DNA of 64,000 bases from JAEUHO01 sp046350655 (GTDB taxonomy: Bacteria; Planctomycetota; PLA2; JAEUHO01). Positions 8,194 through 19,397 of the stretch are shown piece after piece; the stretch's first letter is position 1; every line of letters starts with the position of its first letter. The stretch covers positions 124,001-188,000 of the forward strand of contig JAXMAB010000006.1 of assembly GCA_046350655.1 (NCBI GenBank), in the 5' to 3' direction. A program made the translations under genes and the position numbers. Under the pieces are notes generated by a model, which was not told the DNA's origin, made no database searches, and saw only the letters and a list, made by a program, of their open reading frames with translations.

Positions 8194-9252
8194 ATGCGCG
8201 CACACAGCCTGCGAGCGGCGTCGTTCGTCGCCGCGGTCGGGATCGTGACGGCGGTGATGGGCACCGTCGGGACCGTGTCTCGGGACCGCGAGGCCCGCGC
8301 GGCCGACGCGCCTCCGCCCGCGGCGCCGGGCGACGCGCCCGCACCGGTCGCGAAGGTCGAGACGTGGCACGGCTACCTCTTCCGCGACGCCGCGGGCCGC
8401 ACCCGTCTCGGCGAACCCGTCATCGCGATGGGGGTGATGGCCGTGCCGCCGCACGTGGTCGCGGAGCCCGTGGCGGCGAAGCTCGCGCCCTGGCTCTCGG
8501 CCGCGGACGACGACTGGTTCTTCCTCAACTACGCCCTCGAGAAGGCCGACGGCGTCGCGAAGGTGCCCGGCGTGCTGGTGACGTTGCGCGGGCCCGTGGA
8601 CGGGAAGGAGCCCGAGTTCTTCGGCGAGGCGACCGACGAGCCCCGCACGATGCGCGGCGCGCGGCTCGTCGACGTGGAGCGGCTCGACGCGCCGTGGCTG
8701 ACCGCGTGGTCGGTCCTGTTCCGCGACCTCGCGTCGCCCTGGCGCATCGCGCGCGAGGTCGATCGCTCGCCGGCGGCCGTCCGCGCGTTCGCGGTCCGCG
8801 CGCTCGAGGCCCTGCGCGCCATGCGGGCCCACCCGGCGCCCGACGCCGCGTTCGCCGCCGCGGTGCGCGCCGTGGACCCCGACGCGGTCGTCACGACGGC
8901 GTTCCGCCGCGAGAAGGAGCGCGACCTCCAGCGGTGGCTCGTGGACGAGGACGCCGCGTCGGGCTGGAAGCTCCCCGGCCTCGCCGACCTGCCGCCGCTG
9001 CCGCCGACCGCGGAGCAGACGCAGGCGCTCCTCCTCTCGACGCCGACCCGCGCGGCGTTCCTCGCGGAGGTCGGCAAGCGGTGGGCGGGCGACCTCGCCG
9101 ACGTGCCGCTGACCCACTACGTCCGCACCGCCGGCCCGCACGGCGGCGGGACGTCGTGGCGGCGCTGCACCGTCGCCGACGTGCGCGACGGCTGGACGGA
9201 CGCCGAGTACGCCGAGTGGCGGGCCGTGACCCGGGAGGTCGTCGGTCGATGA
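8194..9252 (+). CDS. Exported protein of unknown function
   Basis: 352 residues from ATG at 8194. Residues 7-27 form a signal peptide or anchor (LRAASFVAAVGIVTAVMG), followed by SRDREARAAD, which is encoded by a repeat copy (8282-8297), and a short Pro-rich linker. The globular part starts VETWHGYLFRDAAGRTRLGEP. No family or catalytic motif is recognised. The WHGYLFRD and GWTDAEYAEWRAVTREV stretches are the most distinctive. It overlaps the downstream spermidine-synthase-like gene by ATGA, so the two are probably co-translated and may work together. Inverted repeats at the promoter suggest dedicated control. Confidence 0.7.
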   Translation: MRAHSLRAASFVAAVGIVTAVMGTVGTVSRDREARAADAPPPAAPGDAPAPVAKVETWHGYLFRDAAGRTRLGEPVIAMGVMAVPPHVVAEPVAAKLAPWLSAADDDWFFLNYALEKADGVAKVPGVLVTLRGPVDGKEPEFFGEATDEPRTMRGARLVDVERLDAPWLTAWSVLFRDLASPWRIAREVDRSPAAVRAFAVRALEALRAMRAHPAPDAAFAAAVRAVDPDAVVTTAFRREKERDLQRWLVDEDAASGWKLPGLADLPPLPPTAEQTQALLLSTPTRAAFLAEVGKRWAGDLADVPLTHYVRTAGPHGGGTSWRRCTVADVRDGWTDAEYAEWRAVTREVVGR

Positions 9253-10658
9253 GGTACGCGTGGGTCGCCGCGGCCGTCGCCGGCGCCGCGACGATGGCCC
9301 TCGAGGTCCTGACCGCGCGGCGGCTCGCGCCCGCGTTCGGCCTCACGCTCTCGACGTGGGCGGTGCTGATCGCCGCGACGCTCCTCGCGGGCGCGGTCGG
9401 CGCGCTCCTCGGCGCGCGCTTCGGGGGGCGTCCGTCACGCACCCGGATCGCGAAGGCCCTCGCGATCGCCGCGGTCGCCGCCGCCTTCGACGCGGCGGCC
9501 GGCGCGTCCGTCGTCCGCGCGCTGTCCGGCGCCCCGCCCGACCTCGGCGCGGGCCTCGCGTCGCTCGTGCTCGTCGGGCCCGCCGTCGCCGCGCTCGCGG
9601 CCGTGCCGCCGCTCGCGATCGCGCTCGGGGCGCAGGACCGGCCCGCGGGGACGGTCGCGGGCCGGGTGCTCGCCGCGTCGACGGCGGGGAGCCTCGTCGG
9701 CACGCTCGGCGTCGCGCTCGTGCTGCTGCCGCTCGAGGGCGTCGCGAGGAGCACACTGGTGGTGGCGATCCTCTGCGCGTTGACGGCGCTCTGGGTCGCC
9801 CGCCGCCGCGCGGCCTACGCCGTGATCGTGGCGGCCGTCTCCGCGAGCGGCGCGGCGCGGTCGGCCTTCGACGACCCGCCGGACCCCGACGTGCGGGTCG
9901 CGCGGGGCTCGCCGTCCGGCGACGTCGTGCTGCGCGCGCGCGGGCCCTCGCTCGTGCTCGAGGTGGACGGCGTGGCCCAGGGGACGCGAGGCCCGCTCGT
10001 CGACGGCCTCGCGGCGCTGCGCGCGCGCGGCCAGGCGAGCGCGGCGCTCCCGATCCTCCACCCGCGCGCGCGGCGCGCGCTCGTGATCGGGCTCGGCGCG
10101 GGCGCGCTCACGGCCGGGCTCGCCGACGCGGGGCTCGACGTCACGACGGTCGACGTCAACCCGGTGCTCGTCGAGGTCGTCGCGGCGCGGTGGGGGATCC
10201 CGGGGCGCGTCGTGGTGGACGACGGCCGCCGGGCCTCGCGGTCGCTCGCCCCGGGGTTCGATGCCGTGGTGCTCGACGCGTTCCAGGGGGAAGGGCTGCC
10301 CTGGCACCTCGTGACGCGCGAGGCGTTCGAGGCCCTGCGTCCGCGGCTGGCGCCCGGCGCGATCGTCGTGGTCCACCTCGTGGGGCGCGCCGAGCACCGC
10401 GTGACGGGCGCGGTCGCGGCGACGCTGCGCGCGACGTGGGCCCACGGGCTCGCGGTCCGCTCGACGCGGGGCGGGGCGCTCGACGACGTGTTCCTGCTGG
10501 CGTCGGACGCGCCGCTCTCGTGGCCGCCGCATCCGGAGCTCGAGGCCTGTGTGCCGTTCGAGCCGCCGGCGGGGCCGGTGCTCACGGACGACGACAGCCC
10601 GCTCGACCGGTGGAACGAGCCGTTGGCCCGCGCGCTGCGGGCCGCGAGCGGGCGCTGA
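9249..10658 (+). CDS. Membrane protein fused to spermidine-synthase-like methyltransferase fold
   Basis: 469 residues, ATG at 9249 overlapping the previous stop. The first about 190 residues carry six or seven hydrophobic helices starting VAAAVAGAATMALEVLTAR. The second half is a Rossmann domain: VIGLGAGALTAGLADAGLDV (nucleotide-binding loop), TTVDVNPVLVEV (acidic ribose-binding strand end), FDAVVLDAF and LPWHLVTREAFEALRPRL. This is the fused MFS/spermidine-synthase type, whose substrates are mostly unknown. The catalytic Asp pair of true SpeE is not obvious, so polyamine synthesis should not be assumed. Two copies of the dispersed repeat lie inside the gene, encoding QGTRGPLV (9980-9995) and RRASRSLAP (10229-10244). 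The gene ends 3 bp from the convergent aminopeptidase gene. Confidence 0.82.
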   Translation: MRYAWVAAAVAGAATMALEVLTARRLAPAFGLTLSTWAVLIAATLLAGAVGALLGARFGGRPSRTRIAKALAIAAVAAAFDAAAGASVVRALSGAPPDLGAGLASLVLVGPAVAALAAVPPLAIALGAQDRPAGTVAGRVLAASTAGSLVGTLGVALVLLPLEGVARSTLVVAILCALTALWVARRRAAYAVIVAAVSASGAARSAFDDPPDPDVRVARGSPSGDVVLRARGPSLVLEVDGVAQGTRGPLVDGLAALRARGQASAALPILHPRARRALVIGLGAGALTAGLADAGLDVTTVDVNPVLVEVVAARWGIPGRVVVDDGRRASRSLAPGFDAVVLDAFQGEGLPWHLVTREAFEALRPRLAPGAIVVVHLVGRAEHRVTGAVAATLRATWAHGLAVRSTRGGALDDVFLLASDAPLSWPPHPELEACVPFEPPAGPVLTDDDSPLDRWNEPLARALRAASGR

Positions 10659-10661
10659 GGT

Positions 10662-13133
10662 TCACTTCCCGGCGAGCATTTCGAGCGCGGCGCGGGCGGC
10701 GGCCTTCGCGCCGCCGTCGGGGTCGGTGTCGGCCATGCGGCGCAGGCGGGCCTCGGCGGCCCGCACCTTGAGCTTGCCCGCGGCCTCGGCGGCCCAGCCG
10801 CGCATGCGGTGGAAGCCGTCGTCGAGGGCCGCGATCACGGAGGCGTGGGTCTCGGGGTCGTCGGGCGCGAGCGCGACGAGGAGGTCGAGGGCCGCGCGGC
10901 GCATGGAGTGGTGGTCGCCGCGGCAGGAGTTGTAGGGGAGCATCGCGCGCGCGTACGGGAGCGCGCGGAGGTCGCCGAGCGCGGTGAGGCCCTCGAGGGC
11001 CGACTTCTGGACGACCTCGCGGTGCGAGCGGACCTTCAGGAGGTCGCGGAGCGTCTCGAAGGCGTCGGGGGCGTGGAGCTTGCCGAGGGCGACCGCGGCC
11101 GCGCCGCGGACGTACGGGCTCGGGTCGGTGGCGAGCGCCTTCGCGACGAGGGGCGCCGCGACGTCGCGGGTGAGCGAGCCGAGGGCCTCGGCGGCGGCCT
11201 CGCGCACGCGCGCGTCCGCGTCCGCGAGGGCCGCGGCGAGGGCCTCGAGGCGGGGGCCGACCGGCGTCGAGGCCGTCGCGAGCGAGCGGGCCGCCTGCGC
11301 GCGGACCGCGTGGACGGGGTCGTTGCGGACGAGCACCGTGAGCTCGCCGGTGGCCGAGGGGCTGGCGGGCCACTCGGCGAGGGCCTCGGCGGCCTCGATG
11401 CGGCCCGTGGGGTCGAGGTCGCGGCGCAGCAGCGCGCGCCAGGCGGCCTCGTCCTGCGTCACGCGGCAGCGGGCGAGCGTGCCGCCGCCGGCGCCGAGCC
11501 GCAGGGCGACGACGGTGTCGCGGTCCACGACGCCGGCGGGGAGGTCGAACTGCTGGCGGCGGCGGCGGACGTCGAAGCGGCCCTCGTACAGCTTGTCGCC
11601 GACGAAGAGGCGGTAGGGGACCGAGAGGCGGAAGGCCTCGGGCTGGCCGCCGCCGGGGGTCTGGGTCTGCTCGACGGTGACGCGGACGAACGCGGCGGGC
11701 CCGTCGCGCACGACGAGGTGCGACGCCGCGAGGACGGGGTAGCCGGCGCCGTAGACCCACTGGTCGAAGAACCACTTCAGCGACGTGCCGGCCTCGGCCT
11801 CGCAGGCGCGGCGGAGGTCGTCGGAGACGACGGCCCGGTCCTCGTTCTCCTTCACGTAGCGGCGGACGGCCGCGCGGAAGACGTCGTCGCCGAGCTCGAG
11901 GCGGAGCTGGTGGAGGATGGCGGCGCCGCGGTTGTACTGCTTGCCGCCGAAGAGCTCGAGGGGGACGTCGCCGCGCGGGTCGGGCTTGAGGCCGAGCGTG
12001 TCGGGGCGGGGCGTGCCGTCCATGTAGCCGCGGTTCTGGAAGAAGCGCTCGAGGGCGAACTGGTCCTTGCCGTCGCGGTGCTCGAAGAAGAGGTCGGTGA
12101 AGTAGGTCGCGAAGCCCTCGTTGAGCCAGAGGTGGTCCCACGTGCGGCAGGTGACGATGTCGCCGAACCACTGGTGGGCGGCCTCGTGGGCCACGAGCCC
12201 GTCGGGGGAGTAGTTCGGGCGCGCCTCGACGGGGTGGAGGAGGCGCATGTTCATCGTCGTGGCGCTGGCGTTCTCCATGCCGCCGTAGACGAAGTCCCAG
12301 ACCGTGGTCTGCGCGTAGCGCGGGTAGGCGTACTTGCGGCCGGTGTAGTCGCTGAAGAACTCGAGGATGTCCTTCGTCGCGGCGAAGCCGTTCCGGATCT
12401 CGTCCTCGCGGCCGGGCGGGCCGTTGAAGTCGAGCGGGACGTCGCGCCACGTCTCGGTGACGGTGGCGTACTTCCCGACGATCAGCGTGATCAGGTACGA
12501 CGGGATGCGGTGGTCAAGGCGCCAGTGGTCGCGGCGCAGGCCCTCGCCGGCCGGTTCGCTCGCGACGAGGGTGCCGCCCGAGACGGTCTTCAGGTCGGCG
12601 GGGACGGTCGCGATCACCTCGACGGTGGCGCGGTCGTCGGGCTGGTCGTAACACGGGATCCAGCGGCGGTTGTCGTCGGACTGGCCCTGGCTGTACATCT
12701 CGAGCGGCGTGTCGGGGCACGTCTTGCTCGGCGAGTGGAAGTAGAGGCCGGCGGTGGGCCGCGACCGGTAGAGGACGGTCACCTCGGCCTCGGCGCCCTT
12801 CGGGGCCGGGCGCGCGAGCGTCACGTGCAGCACGTTGTCGGCGAGGCGGAACTCGCACGGCGTCCCCGCGCCGTCCTTCACGCCGAGGACCGCGGTCTCC
12901 TGGCAGTGCAGGCGGAGGACGCGCAGCGGGTCGACGAGCGCGACGAACCGGACGGTCGTCTCGCCGTCGACGAAGCCGTCGTCGATGTGGGGCGTGACGC
13001 GGACCACGAGGTGCGTCTGGTCGAAGTCGCGCGTCGTCGCGTCGAGCGCCGGTTCGGCGTGGGCGCGGGCGGTGGCGAACACCGCGACGAGGAGGGCGAA
13101 GGCGGCACGGGACGCGAGGGGGGCGCGGCGCAT
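10662..13133 (-). CDS. Secreted M1 family zinc aminopeptidase with C-terminal HEAT repeats
   Basis: 823 residues, ATG at 13133 supported by TACCCT exactly 6 nt upstream. A signal peptide (about 1-26, ending ARAHA) precedes a peptidase M1 N-domain and the catalytic domain. GGMEN (substrate-binding GxMEN) is followed by the zinc motif HEAAHQWFGD with the first His at about residue 316 and NEGFATY supplying the third ligand Glu. RRWIPCYDQPDDRATVEV is also typical of M1. It removes N-terminal amino acids from peptides, here outside the cytoplasm. The last about 230 residues are HEAT/PBS-lyase-like helices (VREAAAEALGSL, VRGAAAVALGKLH, MRRAALDLLVAL) in place of the usual ERAP1-type C-domain, as in some other bacterial M1 enzymes. 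It is convergent with the spermidine-synthase-like gene. Confidence 0.92.
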   Translation of the reverse strand: MRRAPLASRAAFALLVAVFATARAHAEPALDATTRDFDQTHLVVRVTPHIDDGFVDGETTVRFVALVDPLRVLRLHCQETAVLGVKDGAGTPCEFRLADNVLHVTLARPAPKGAEAEVTVLYRSRPTAGLYFHSPSKTCPDTPLEMYSQGQSDDNRRWIPCYDQPDDRATVEVIATVPADLKTVSGGTLVASEPAGEGLRRDHWRLDHRIPSYLITLIVGKYATVTETWRDVPLDFNGPPGREDEIRNGFAATKDILEFFSDYTGRKYAYPRYAQTTVWDFVYGGMENASATTMNMRLLHPVEARPNYSPDGLVAHEAAHQWFGDIVTCRTWDHLWLNEGFATYFTDLFFEHRDGKDQFALERFFQNRGYMDGTPRPDTLGLKPDPRGDVPLELFGGKQYNRGAAILHQLRLELGDDVFRAAVRRYVKENEDRAVVSDDLRRACEAEAGTSLKWFFDQWVYGAGYPVLAASHLVVRDGPAAFVRVTVEQTQTPGGGQPEAFRLSVPYRLFVGDKLYEGRFDVRRRRQQFDLPAGVVDRDTVVALRLGAGGGTLARCRVTQDEAAWRALLRRDLDPTGRIEAAEALAEWPASPSATGELTVLVRNDPVHAVRAQAARSLATASTPVGPRLEALAAALADADARVREAAAEALGSLTRDVAAPLVAKALATDPSPYVRGAAAVALGKLHAPDAFETLRDLLKVRSHREVVQKSALEGLTALGDLRALPYARAMLPYNSCRGDHHSMRRAALDLLVALAPDDPETHASVIAALDDGFHRMRGWAAEAAGKLKVRAAEARLRRMADTDPDGGAKAAARAALEMLAGK

Positions 13134-13139
13134 CGCGGG

Positions 13140-13145
13140 AGGGTA
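13140..13145 (-). promoter_or_regulatory. Candidate -10 box TACCCT, leaderless start
   Basis: On the minus strand TACCCT, 6 nt (cccgcg) and then the ATG at 13133. This is the same geometry as at 3300 and elsewhere. Confidence 0.45.
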
Positions 13146-13232
13146 CCGGGCGGGCCGCCCGGGGGGAACCGCCGGGACGTCGCGGCCGGCATCCAACGGA
13201 GCGGGCCCCGCGTACCGGGGTCGGAGGTCGCC

Positions 13233-13535
13233 ATGGAACCCGCGCCGTCGCACGCCCCCGGGACGCTCGTGTTGGTGCGCCTGCTCGCGATGGCGGACGC
13301 GAGCCCCGCGGCCGGGCGCGAGGTGGTCGCCGCCCTGGTGTCCGAGGGGGCCCGCGCGGTGGGGCCGGTGGCGGGGCTCCTCGCGGACCGGCACCGGCCG
13401 GCCGCCGTGCGCGCGGCGGCGGCGTGGATCCTGCGCCGGATCGGCGGCCCGTCCGCGGCCGCGGCGCTCGCGTCCGCGGCGCACGACGCCGACCCGCTGG
13501 TCGCCGAGGTCGCGTCGGCCTGCCCCGCCGCCTGA
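13233..13535 (+). CDS. Small HEAT-repeat protein
   Basis: 100 residues from ATG at 13233, with a Shine-Dalgarno-like CGGAGGT 4 nt before it. It has no signal peptide. The sequence is nearly all helix-forming, with the HEAT pattern PAAVRAAAAWILRRIGGPSA followed by ALASAAHDADPLVAEVASACP, about two repeats. It is divergent from the HEAT-bearing aminopeptidase and convergent with marC. It probably binds another protein; the partner is unknown. Short, but the ribosome binding site and codon pattern support it. Confidence 0.65.
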   Translation: MEPAPSHAPGTLVLVRLLAMADASPAAGREVVAALVSEGARAVGPVAGLLADRHRPAAVRAAAAWILRRIGGPSAAAALASAAHDADPLVAEVASACPAA

Positions 13536-13544
13536 CGGCCGCGG

Positions 13545-14177
13545 TCAGCGGCCGGGGACGAGGCCGCTGGCGCGCACGCCGTCGAGGAAGAACTGCACGG
13601 CGATGGCGGCGAGGAGCATGCCCATGAGACGCGTGAGCACGCGCATGGCGATCGGCTTGACGCGGTAGGCGTGCCGCGCCGCGAGGCGCAGGATGCCCCA
13701 CGAGGCCGCGAGGACGACGGCGATGCAGCCGTACAGCGCCGCGTGCTGGGCCACGCCGTCGGCGCGCGACCGCAGGAGCATGACCGCGGAGATGGCGCCG
13801 GGGCCCGCGAGCATGGGCACCGCGAGGGGGGACACCGCGACCTCCTCCTTCTCGGACGCGGCGCCGATCTCGGCGCGGGTCTCGCGGGTCTCGGTGCGGC
13901 GCGCGCGGAGCATGTCGAGGGCGACGAGCAGGAGGAGGATGCTGCCCGCGATCTGGAACGCCGGCATGGTCACGCCGAGGACGGCGAGCACGGACGGCCC
14001 TCCCGCCGCGAACCCCATCAGCACGAGGGCCGCGACGGCGCACGCGACGGCGGCGGTCCGCTTCCGGTGGGCCTCGTCGTCGTCGGTCATGGCGAGGAAC
14101 GCGGGCACGAGCGCGATCGGGTCGACGATCACGAACAGGGACGAGCACGCGAGGACGAGGTACTCGGCGAGGGACAT
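13545..14177 (-). CDS. MarC family inner-membrane protein
   Basis: 210 residues, a usual MarC/UPF0056 length. MSLAEYLVLACSSLFVIVDP opens the first membrane helix with the conserved Asp-Pro, then VLGVTMPAFQIAGSILLLLVALDML, SPLAVPMLAGPGAISAVMLL (the conserved P-L-A-x-P-x-L-A-G-P-G motif), and RLMGMLLAAIAVQFFLDGV. About six membrane helices. The family was once linked to multiple antibiotic resistance, but its transport role is unproven. Convergent with the small HEAT gene, with a 9-bp gap. Confidence 0.92.
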   Translation of the reverse strand: MSLAEYLVLACSSLFVIVDPIALVPAFLAMTDDDEAHRKRTAAVACAVAALVLMGFAAGGPSVLAVLGVTMPAFQIAGSILLLLVALDMLRARRTETRETRAEIGAASEKEEVAVSPLAVPMLAGPGAISAVMLLRSRADGVAQHAALYGCIAVVLAASWGILRLAARHAYRVKPIAMRVLTRLMGMLLAAIAVQFFLDGVRASGLVPGR

Positions 14178-14244
14178 GCCTCGTCCGATTCTGCCGTCGC
14201 CCCTCCCCTCACGCGAGGCCCGTCCGCCGCCATCCCCACGGGCA

Positions 14245-14470
14245 CCTCTCCTGTCCGCTCTGCTCTGGTCTCACGCAGGGGACGTGCCTCGCTCGTCGGC
14301 CGCGATCCTGCTCCGCTCTGGGCTCACGAGGGGTACGCACCTCTGTCGCCCCGGCCGCGATTCGCTTCCGCTCTGGACTCACGAAGGGGACGCACCTGTC
14401 GCCCCGGCCGCGATTCGCTTCCGCTCTGGATTCACGCAGGGGACGCACCTACCTCATCGGCCGCGATGGG
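14245..14470. repeat. 53-55 bp tandem repeat, about 3.5-4 copies
   Basis: Units start with GGCCGCGAT at 14298, 14353, 14406 and 14459, giving spacings of 55, 53 and 53. Each carries CGCTCTGG, TCACG, GGGGACGCACCT and a CGCCCC-type tail. A more diverged unit precedes at about 14245 (GCTCTGGTCTCACGCAGGGG). Copies two and three are nearly identical. Purpose unknown. Confidence 0.75.
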
Positions 14471-14572
14471 GACGGGTCGCGGAAGCGGCGGCGAGGAGGC
14501 TGTACTCGCACCGCCGTACGCCGACGAGCCGCCCGAGGAGGAGGAGGCCCAGCAGGGCCGACGAACTCCGAG

Positions 14573-14617
14573 GGGGACGCCAGGCCCGGTGCGTTGCGCA
14601 CCGGGCCTCGCGTCCCC
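14573..14617. repeat. 21-bp hairpin made of the dispersed repeat, possible gcvP terminator
   Basis: The arm at 14573-14593 (GGGGACGCCAGGCCCGGTGC then G) pairs with 14597-14617 over 21 bp with a single mismatch and a TTG loop. The arms are the two orientations of the dispersed repeat. It lies 69 bp past the gcvP stop and could end gcvP transcription, although no T-tract follows. Confidence 0.75.
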
Positions 14618-14685
14618 GCGCCCCCCGACCCGCCCCCAGCGCGGCCGTCCCTCGCTCAACGAGATCCCGCTCTACCCCCTACGCC

Positions 14686-17586
<2,901 letters not shown>

Positions 17587-17611
17587 GGAAAGAAGGTCCC
17601 GGGGGAGGGAA

Positions 17612-17639
17612 GGCCCGGCGGGGGTGCCCCCGGCGGGCC
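17612..17639 (-). promoter_or_regulatory. GC-rich hairpin in the gcvP leader
   Basis: GGCCCGGCGGGGG and CCCCCGGCGGGCC flank a TG loop about 25 nt upstream of the gcvP ATG. The arms are nearly complementary. It could affect ribosome loading; no Shine-Dalgarno sequence is obvious between it and the ATG. Confidence 0.35.
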
Positions 17640-17742
17640 GTGGAAGGTCGGACGGTTGTACCGCTGCGCGGGCGGCCTCCCCCGTTTCGGGCGGGTCGCG
17701 GTCGCCCCGCCGGCGGGCGGCTCCCCCCCGGGAAATCGGACC

Positions 17743-17795
17743 CCGGGCCTCGCGGTCCCCCGCGGTCGGCCGGTCGGCGGCCGGGCCTCGCGGTC
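17743..17795. repeat. Two direct copies of the dispersed repeat (GGTC form)
   Basis: CCGGGCCTCGCGGTCCCC at 17743-17760 and CCGGGCCTCGCGGTCG at 17781-17796, in the same orientation, in the divergent gap between gcvP and the thioredoxin gene. Confidence 0.75.
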
Positions 17796-17857
17796 GAGGG
17801 GCGTGCCCTGCGGCCTCCGTCCTGCTGGTAGCGTCTCGCGGTTCCCCGGAGGTCTTC

Positions 17858-19252
17858 ATGCGTTCGACGTACGGTCTCGTGATGGCGGCGGCCCTCGCCG
17901 TCGCGGTCGGTTTCCCCTCGGTCGCCCGCGCGGGCGACGACGCCAAGCCCCACGCCGGCGTCGCGTTCGAGCCCGGCACGCCGCCGTTCGCGGACGTGCT
18001 CGCGAAGGCGAAGGCCGAGAACAAGCTCGTCTTCGTGGACTTCGCGACGGACTGGTGCGGCTGGTGCAAGCGGCTCGACAAGGACACCTTCAGCCAGGCG
18101 TCCGTCGCCGAGGCGATGAAGGGCTTCGTCGCGGTCCACGTCGACGCGGAGAAGGGCGAGGGCGTGGCGCTGGCGAAGAAGTACGGCGCCCACGGCTTCC
18201 CGACCCTCGTGGTCGTCGACGCCGCCGGCGACGAGGTCGACCGCATCGTCGGCTACCTGCCGCCCGAGAAGTTCGTGCCCGAGATCTCGCGCATCGCGCG
18301 CGGCGAGGGCACGCTGCCGGCGCTCCGCAAGCAGGTCGCCGACCACCCCGACGACCTCGGCCTCGCGCTCGACCTCGCGGACAAGCTCTCGGAGTCGAGC
18401 GGCGACGCGGCCCTCGAGCTCGCGACCGCCGTCGAGAAGAAGGCGGCCGACAAGCCCGTGTTCGCCGCGCGGGCGCTCGCGACGCAGATGAAGGTCCACC
18501 AGGGCGCGGGCCGGCGCGAGCCGGCGACGGCCGCCGCCGAGGCCCTCGTCGAGAAGTACGCCGACCAGCCCGCGGCGCAGGAGGCCTTCCAGCTCCTCGT
18601 CTTCTCGAAGATCCGGCCCGTCGCCCGCGGCCAGCAGCCCGACGTCGAGCCGGCCCTCGCGGTGATCGCGGGCCTGCGCGCGAAGGTGAAGGACGGCAAG
18701 CTCCCCGCGGTCGTCGAGCGGATGGCCGCGCAGTTCCACCGCATGGCGGCCGAGGCGGCCCTCGGGCGCGCCGTGGCGGCGGCGGGCGACGACGCGCAGG
18801 CGCTCAACGAGGCCGCGTGGTCGCTGTTCCTCATGAAGGGCGACCTCCGCCCGGCGCTCGCGTGGGCCACGAAGGCCGCCGAGCTGTCGAAGCGCGACGC
18901 GGCGGTCCTCGACACGCTCGCGAACATCACCGCCGAGATGGGCAAGCTCGACGAGGCGATCACGCTGGAGGAGGAGGCCGCCTCCAAGGCCGACGACCCC
19001 CGCATGAAGGCCGAGTTCGCCGAGTCGATCGCGAAGTGGAAGGCGGTCCGCGACCTGCGCGCGGGCACCGGCCGCACCGTGATCCCCGCCATCCCGATGG
19101 TCGCGCCCGAGGCCCCGAAGGCCCCGGAGGCGCCCAAGGCCCCGGACGCCCCGAAGGCGCCGGACGCGCCCAAGGCCCCGGACGCCCCGAAGGCGCCGGA
19201 CGCGCCGAAGGCGCCCGCGCCCGGCGCCGGCGCGTGCGGCGGCGGCAAGTAG
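17858..19252 (+). CDS. Exported thioredoxin-fold protein with TPR-like helices and Pro-Lys tail
   Basis: 464 residues from ATG at 17858, with CCGGAGG 5 nt upstream. Signal peptide about 1-25 (ending ARAG). The thioredoxin domain (about 40-150) has TDWCGWCKRLD, a CxxC redox site, and the cis-proline loop GFPTLVVVD. A long alpha-helical region follows, with TPR-like units (NEAAWSLFLMKGDLRPALAW, LDTLANITAEMGKLDEAITL). The tail is about seven units of KAPDAP/KAPEAP encoded by near-identical DNA (19120-19216), ending GACGGGK with an extra Cys. It probably reduces or isomerises disulfides in the periplasm while the TPR part binds a client; the client is unknown. A strong terminator follows. Confidence 0.88.
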   Translation: MRSTYGLVMAAALAVAVGFPSVARAGDDAKPHAGVAFEPGTPPFADVLAKAKAENKLVFVDFATDWCGWCKRLDKDTFSQASVAEAMKGFVAVHVDAEKGEGVALAKKYGAHGFPTLVVVDAAGDEVDRIVGYLPPEKFVPEISRIARGEGTLPALRKQVADHPDDLGLALDLADKLSESSGDAALELATAVEKKAADKPVFAARALATQMKVHQGAGRREPATAAAEALVEKYADQPAAQEAFQLLVFSKIRPVARGQQPDVEPALAVIAGLRAKVKDGKLPAVVERMAAQFHRMAAEAALGRAVAAAGDDAQALNEAAWSLFLMKGDLRPALAWATKAAELSKRDAAVLDTLANITAEMGKLDEAITLEEEAASKADDPRMKAEFAESIAKWKAVRDLRAGTGRTVIPAIPMVAPEAPKAPEAPKAPDAPKAPDAPKAPDAPKAPDAPKAPAPGAGACGGGK

Positions 19253-19291
19253 CGCCGCGTCCCCTCCGCGAGCACCCGCCGAGGGCGCTCC

Positions 19292-19334
19292 GACGGCCCC
19301 CGCGACCTGCCGTGGCCGGCTCGCGGGGGCCGTC
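19292..19334 (+). terminator. Hairpin terminator after the thioredoxin-TPR gene
   Basis: GACGGCCCCCGCGA (19292-19305) and TCGCGGGGGCCGTC (19321-19334) form a perfect 14-bp stem with a 15-nt loop, followed by a weak pyrimidine stretch (TCCCTT). It lies 39 bp past the stop codon. Confidence 0.7.
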
Positions 19335-19385
19335 TCCCTTCCGCGCCGCGTGCGCCATCTCGCGCCGCCGCCACCGCGGCGCGAC

Positions 19386-19391
19386 TATGGT
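19386..19391 (+). promoter_or_regulatory. Candidate -10 box TATGGT, leaderless start of hrpB
   Basis: TATGGT, 6 nt (ggcccc), GTG. This decides the GTG at 19398 as the start over the in-frame ATG at 19350. Confidence 0.45.
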
Positions 19392-19397
19392 GGCCCC

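Larger units (their letters stand above)
14178..14685. other. Non-coding gap with two repeat structures
   Basis: 508 bp between marC and gcvP, which are both on the minus strand. I see no credible gene. It holds a dispersed-repeat half copy (14211-14222), a 53-55 bp tandem repeat (14245-14470) and a long hairpin (14573-14617), each listed separately. Confidence 0.6.

Noticed and set aside
9249..10658. True spermidine synthase (speE)
   Set aside because: The Rossmann part is similar, but the membrane half and the lack of clear catalytic Asp residues fit the fused MFS/spermidine-synthase-like group of unknown function.
17587..17857. Glycine riboswitch upstream of gcvP
   Set aside because: I see a simple GC hairpin but not the paired aptamer folds or conserved core of the glycine riboswitch.
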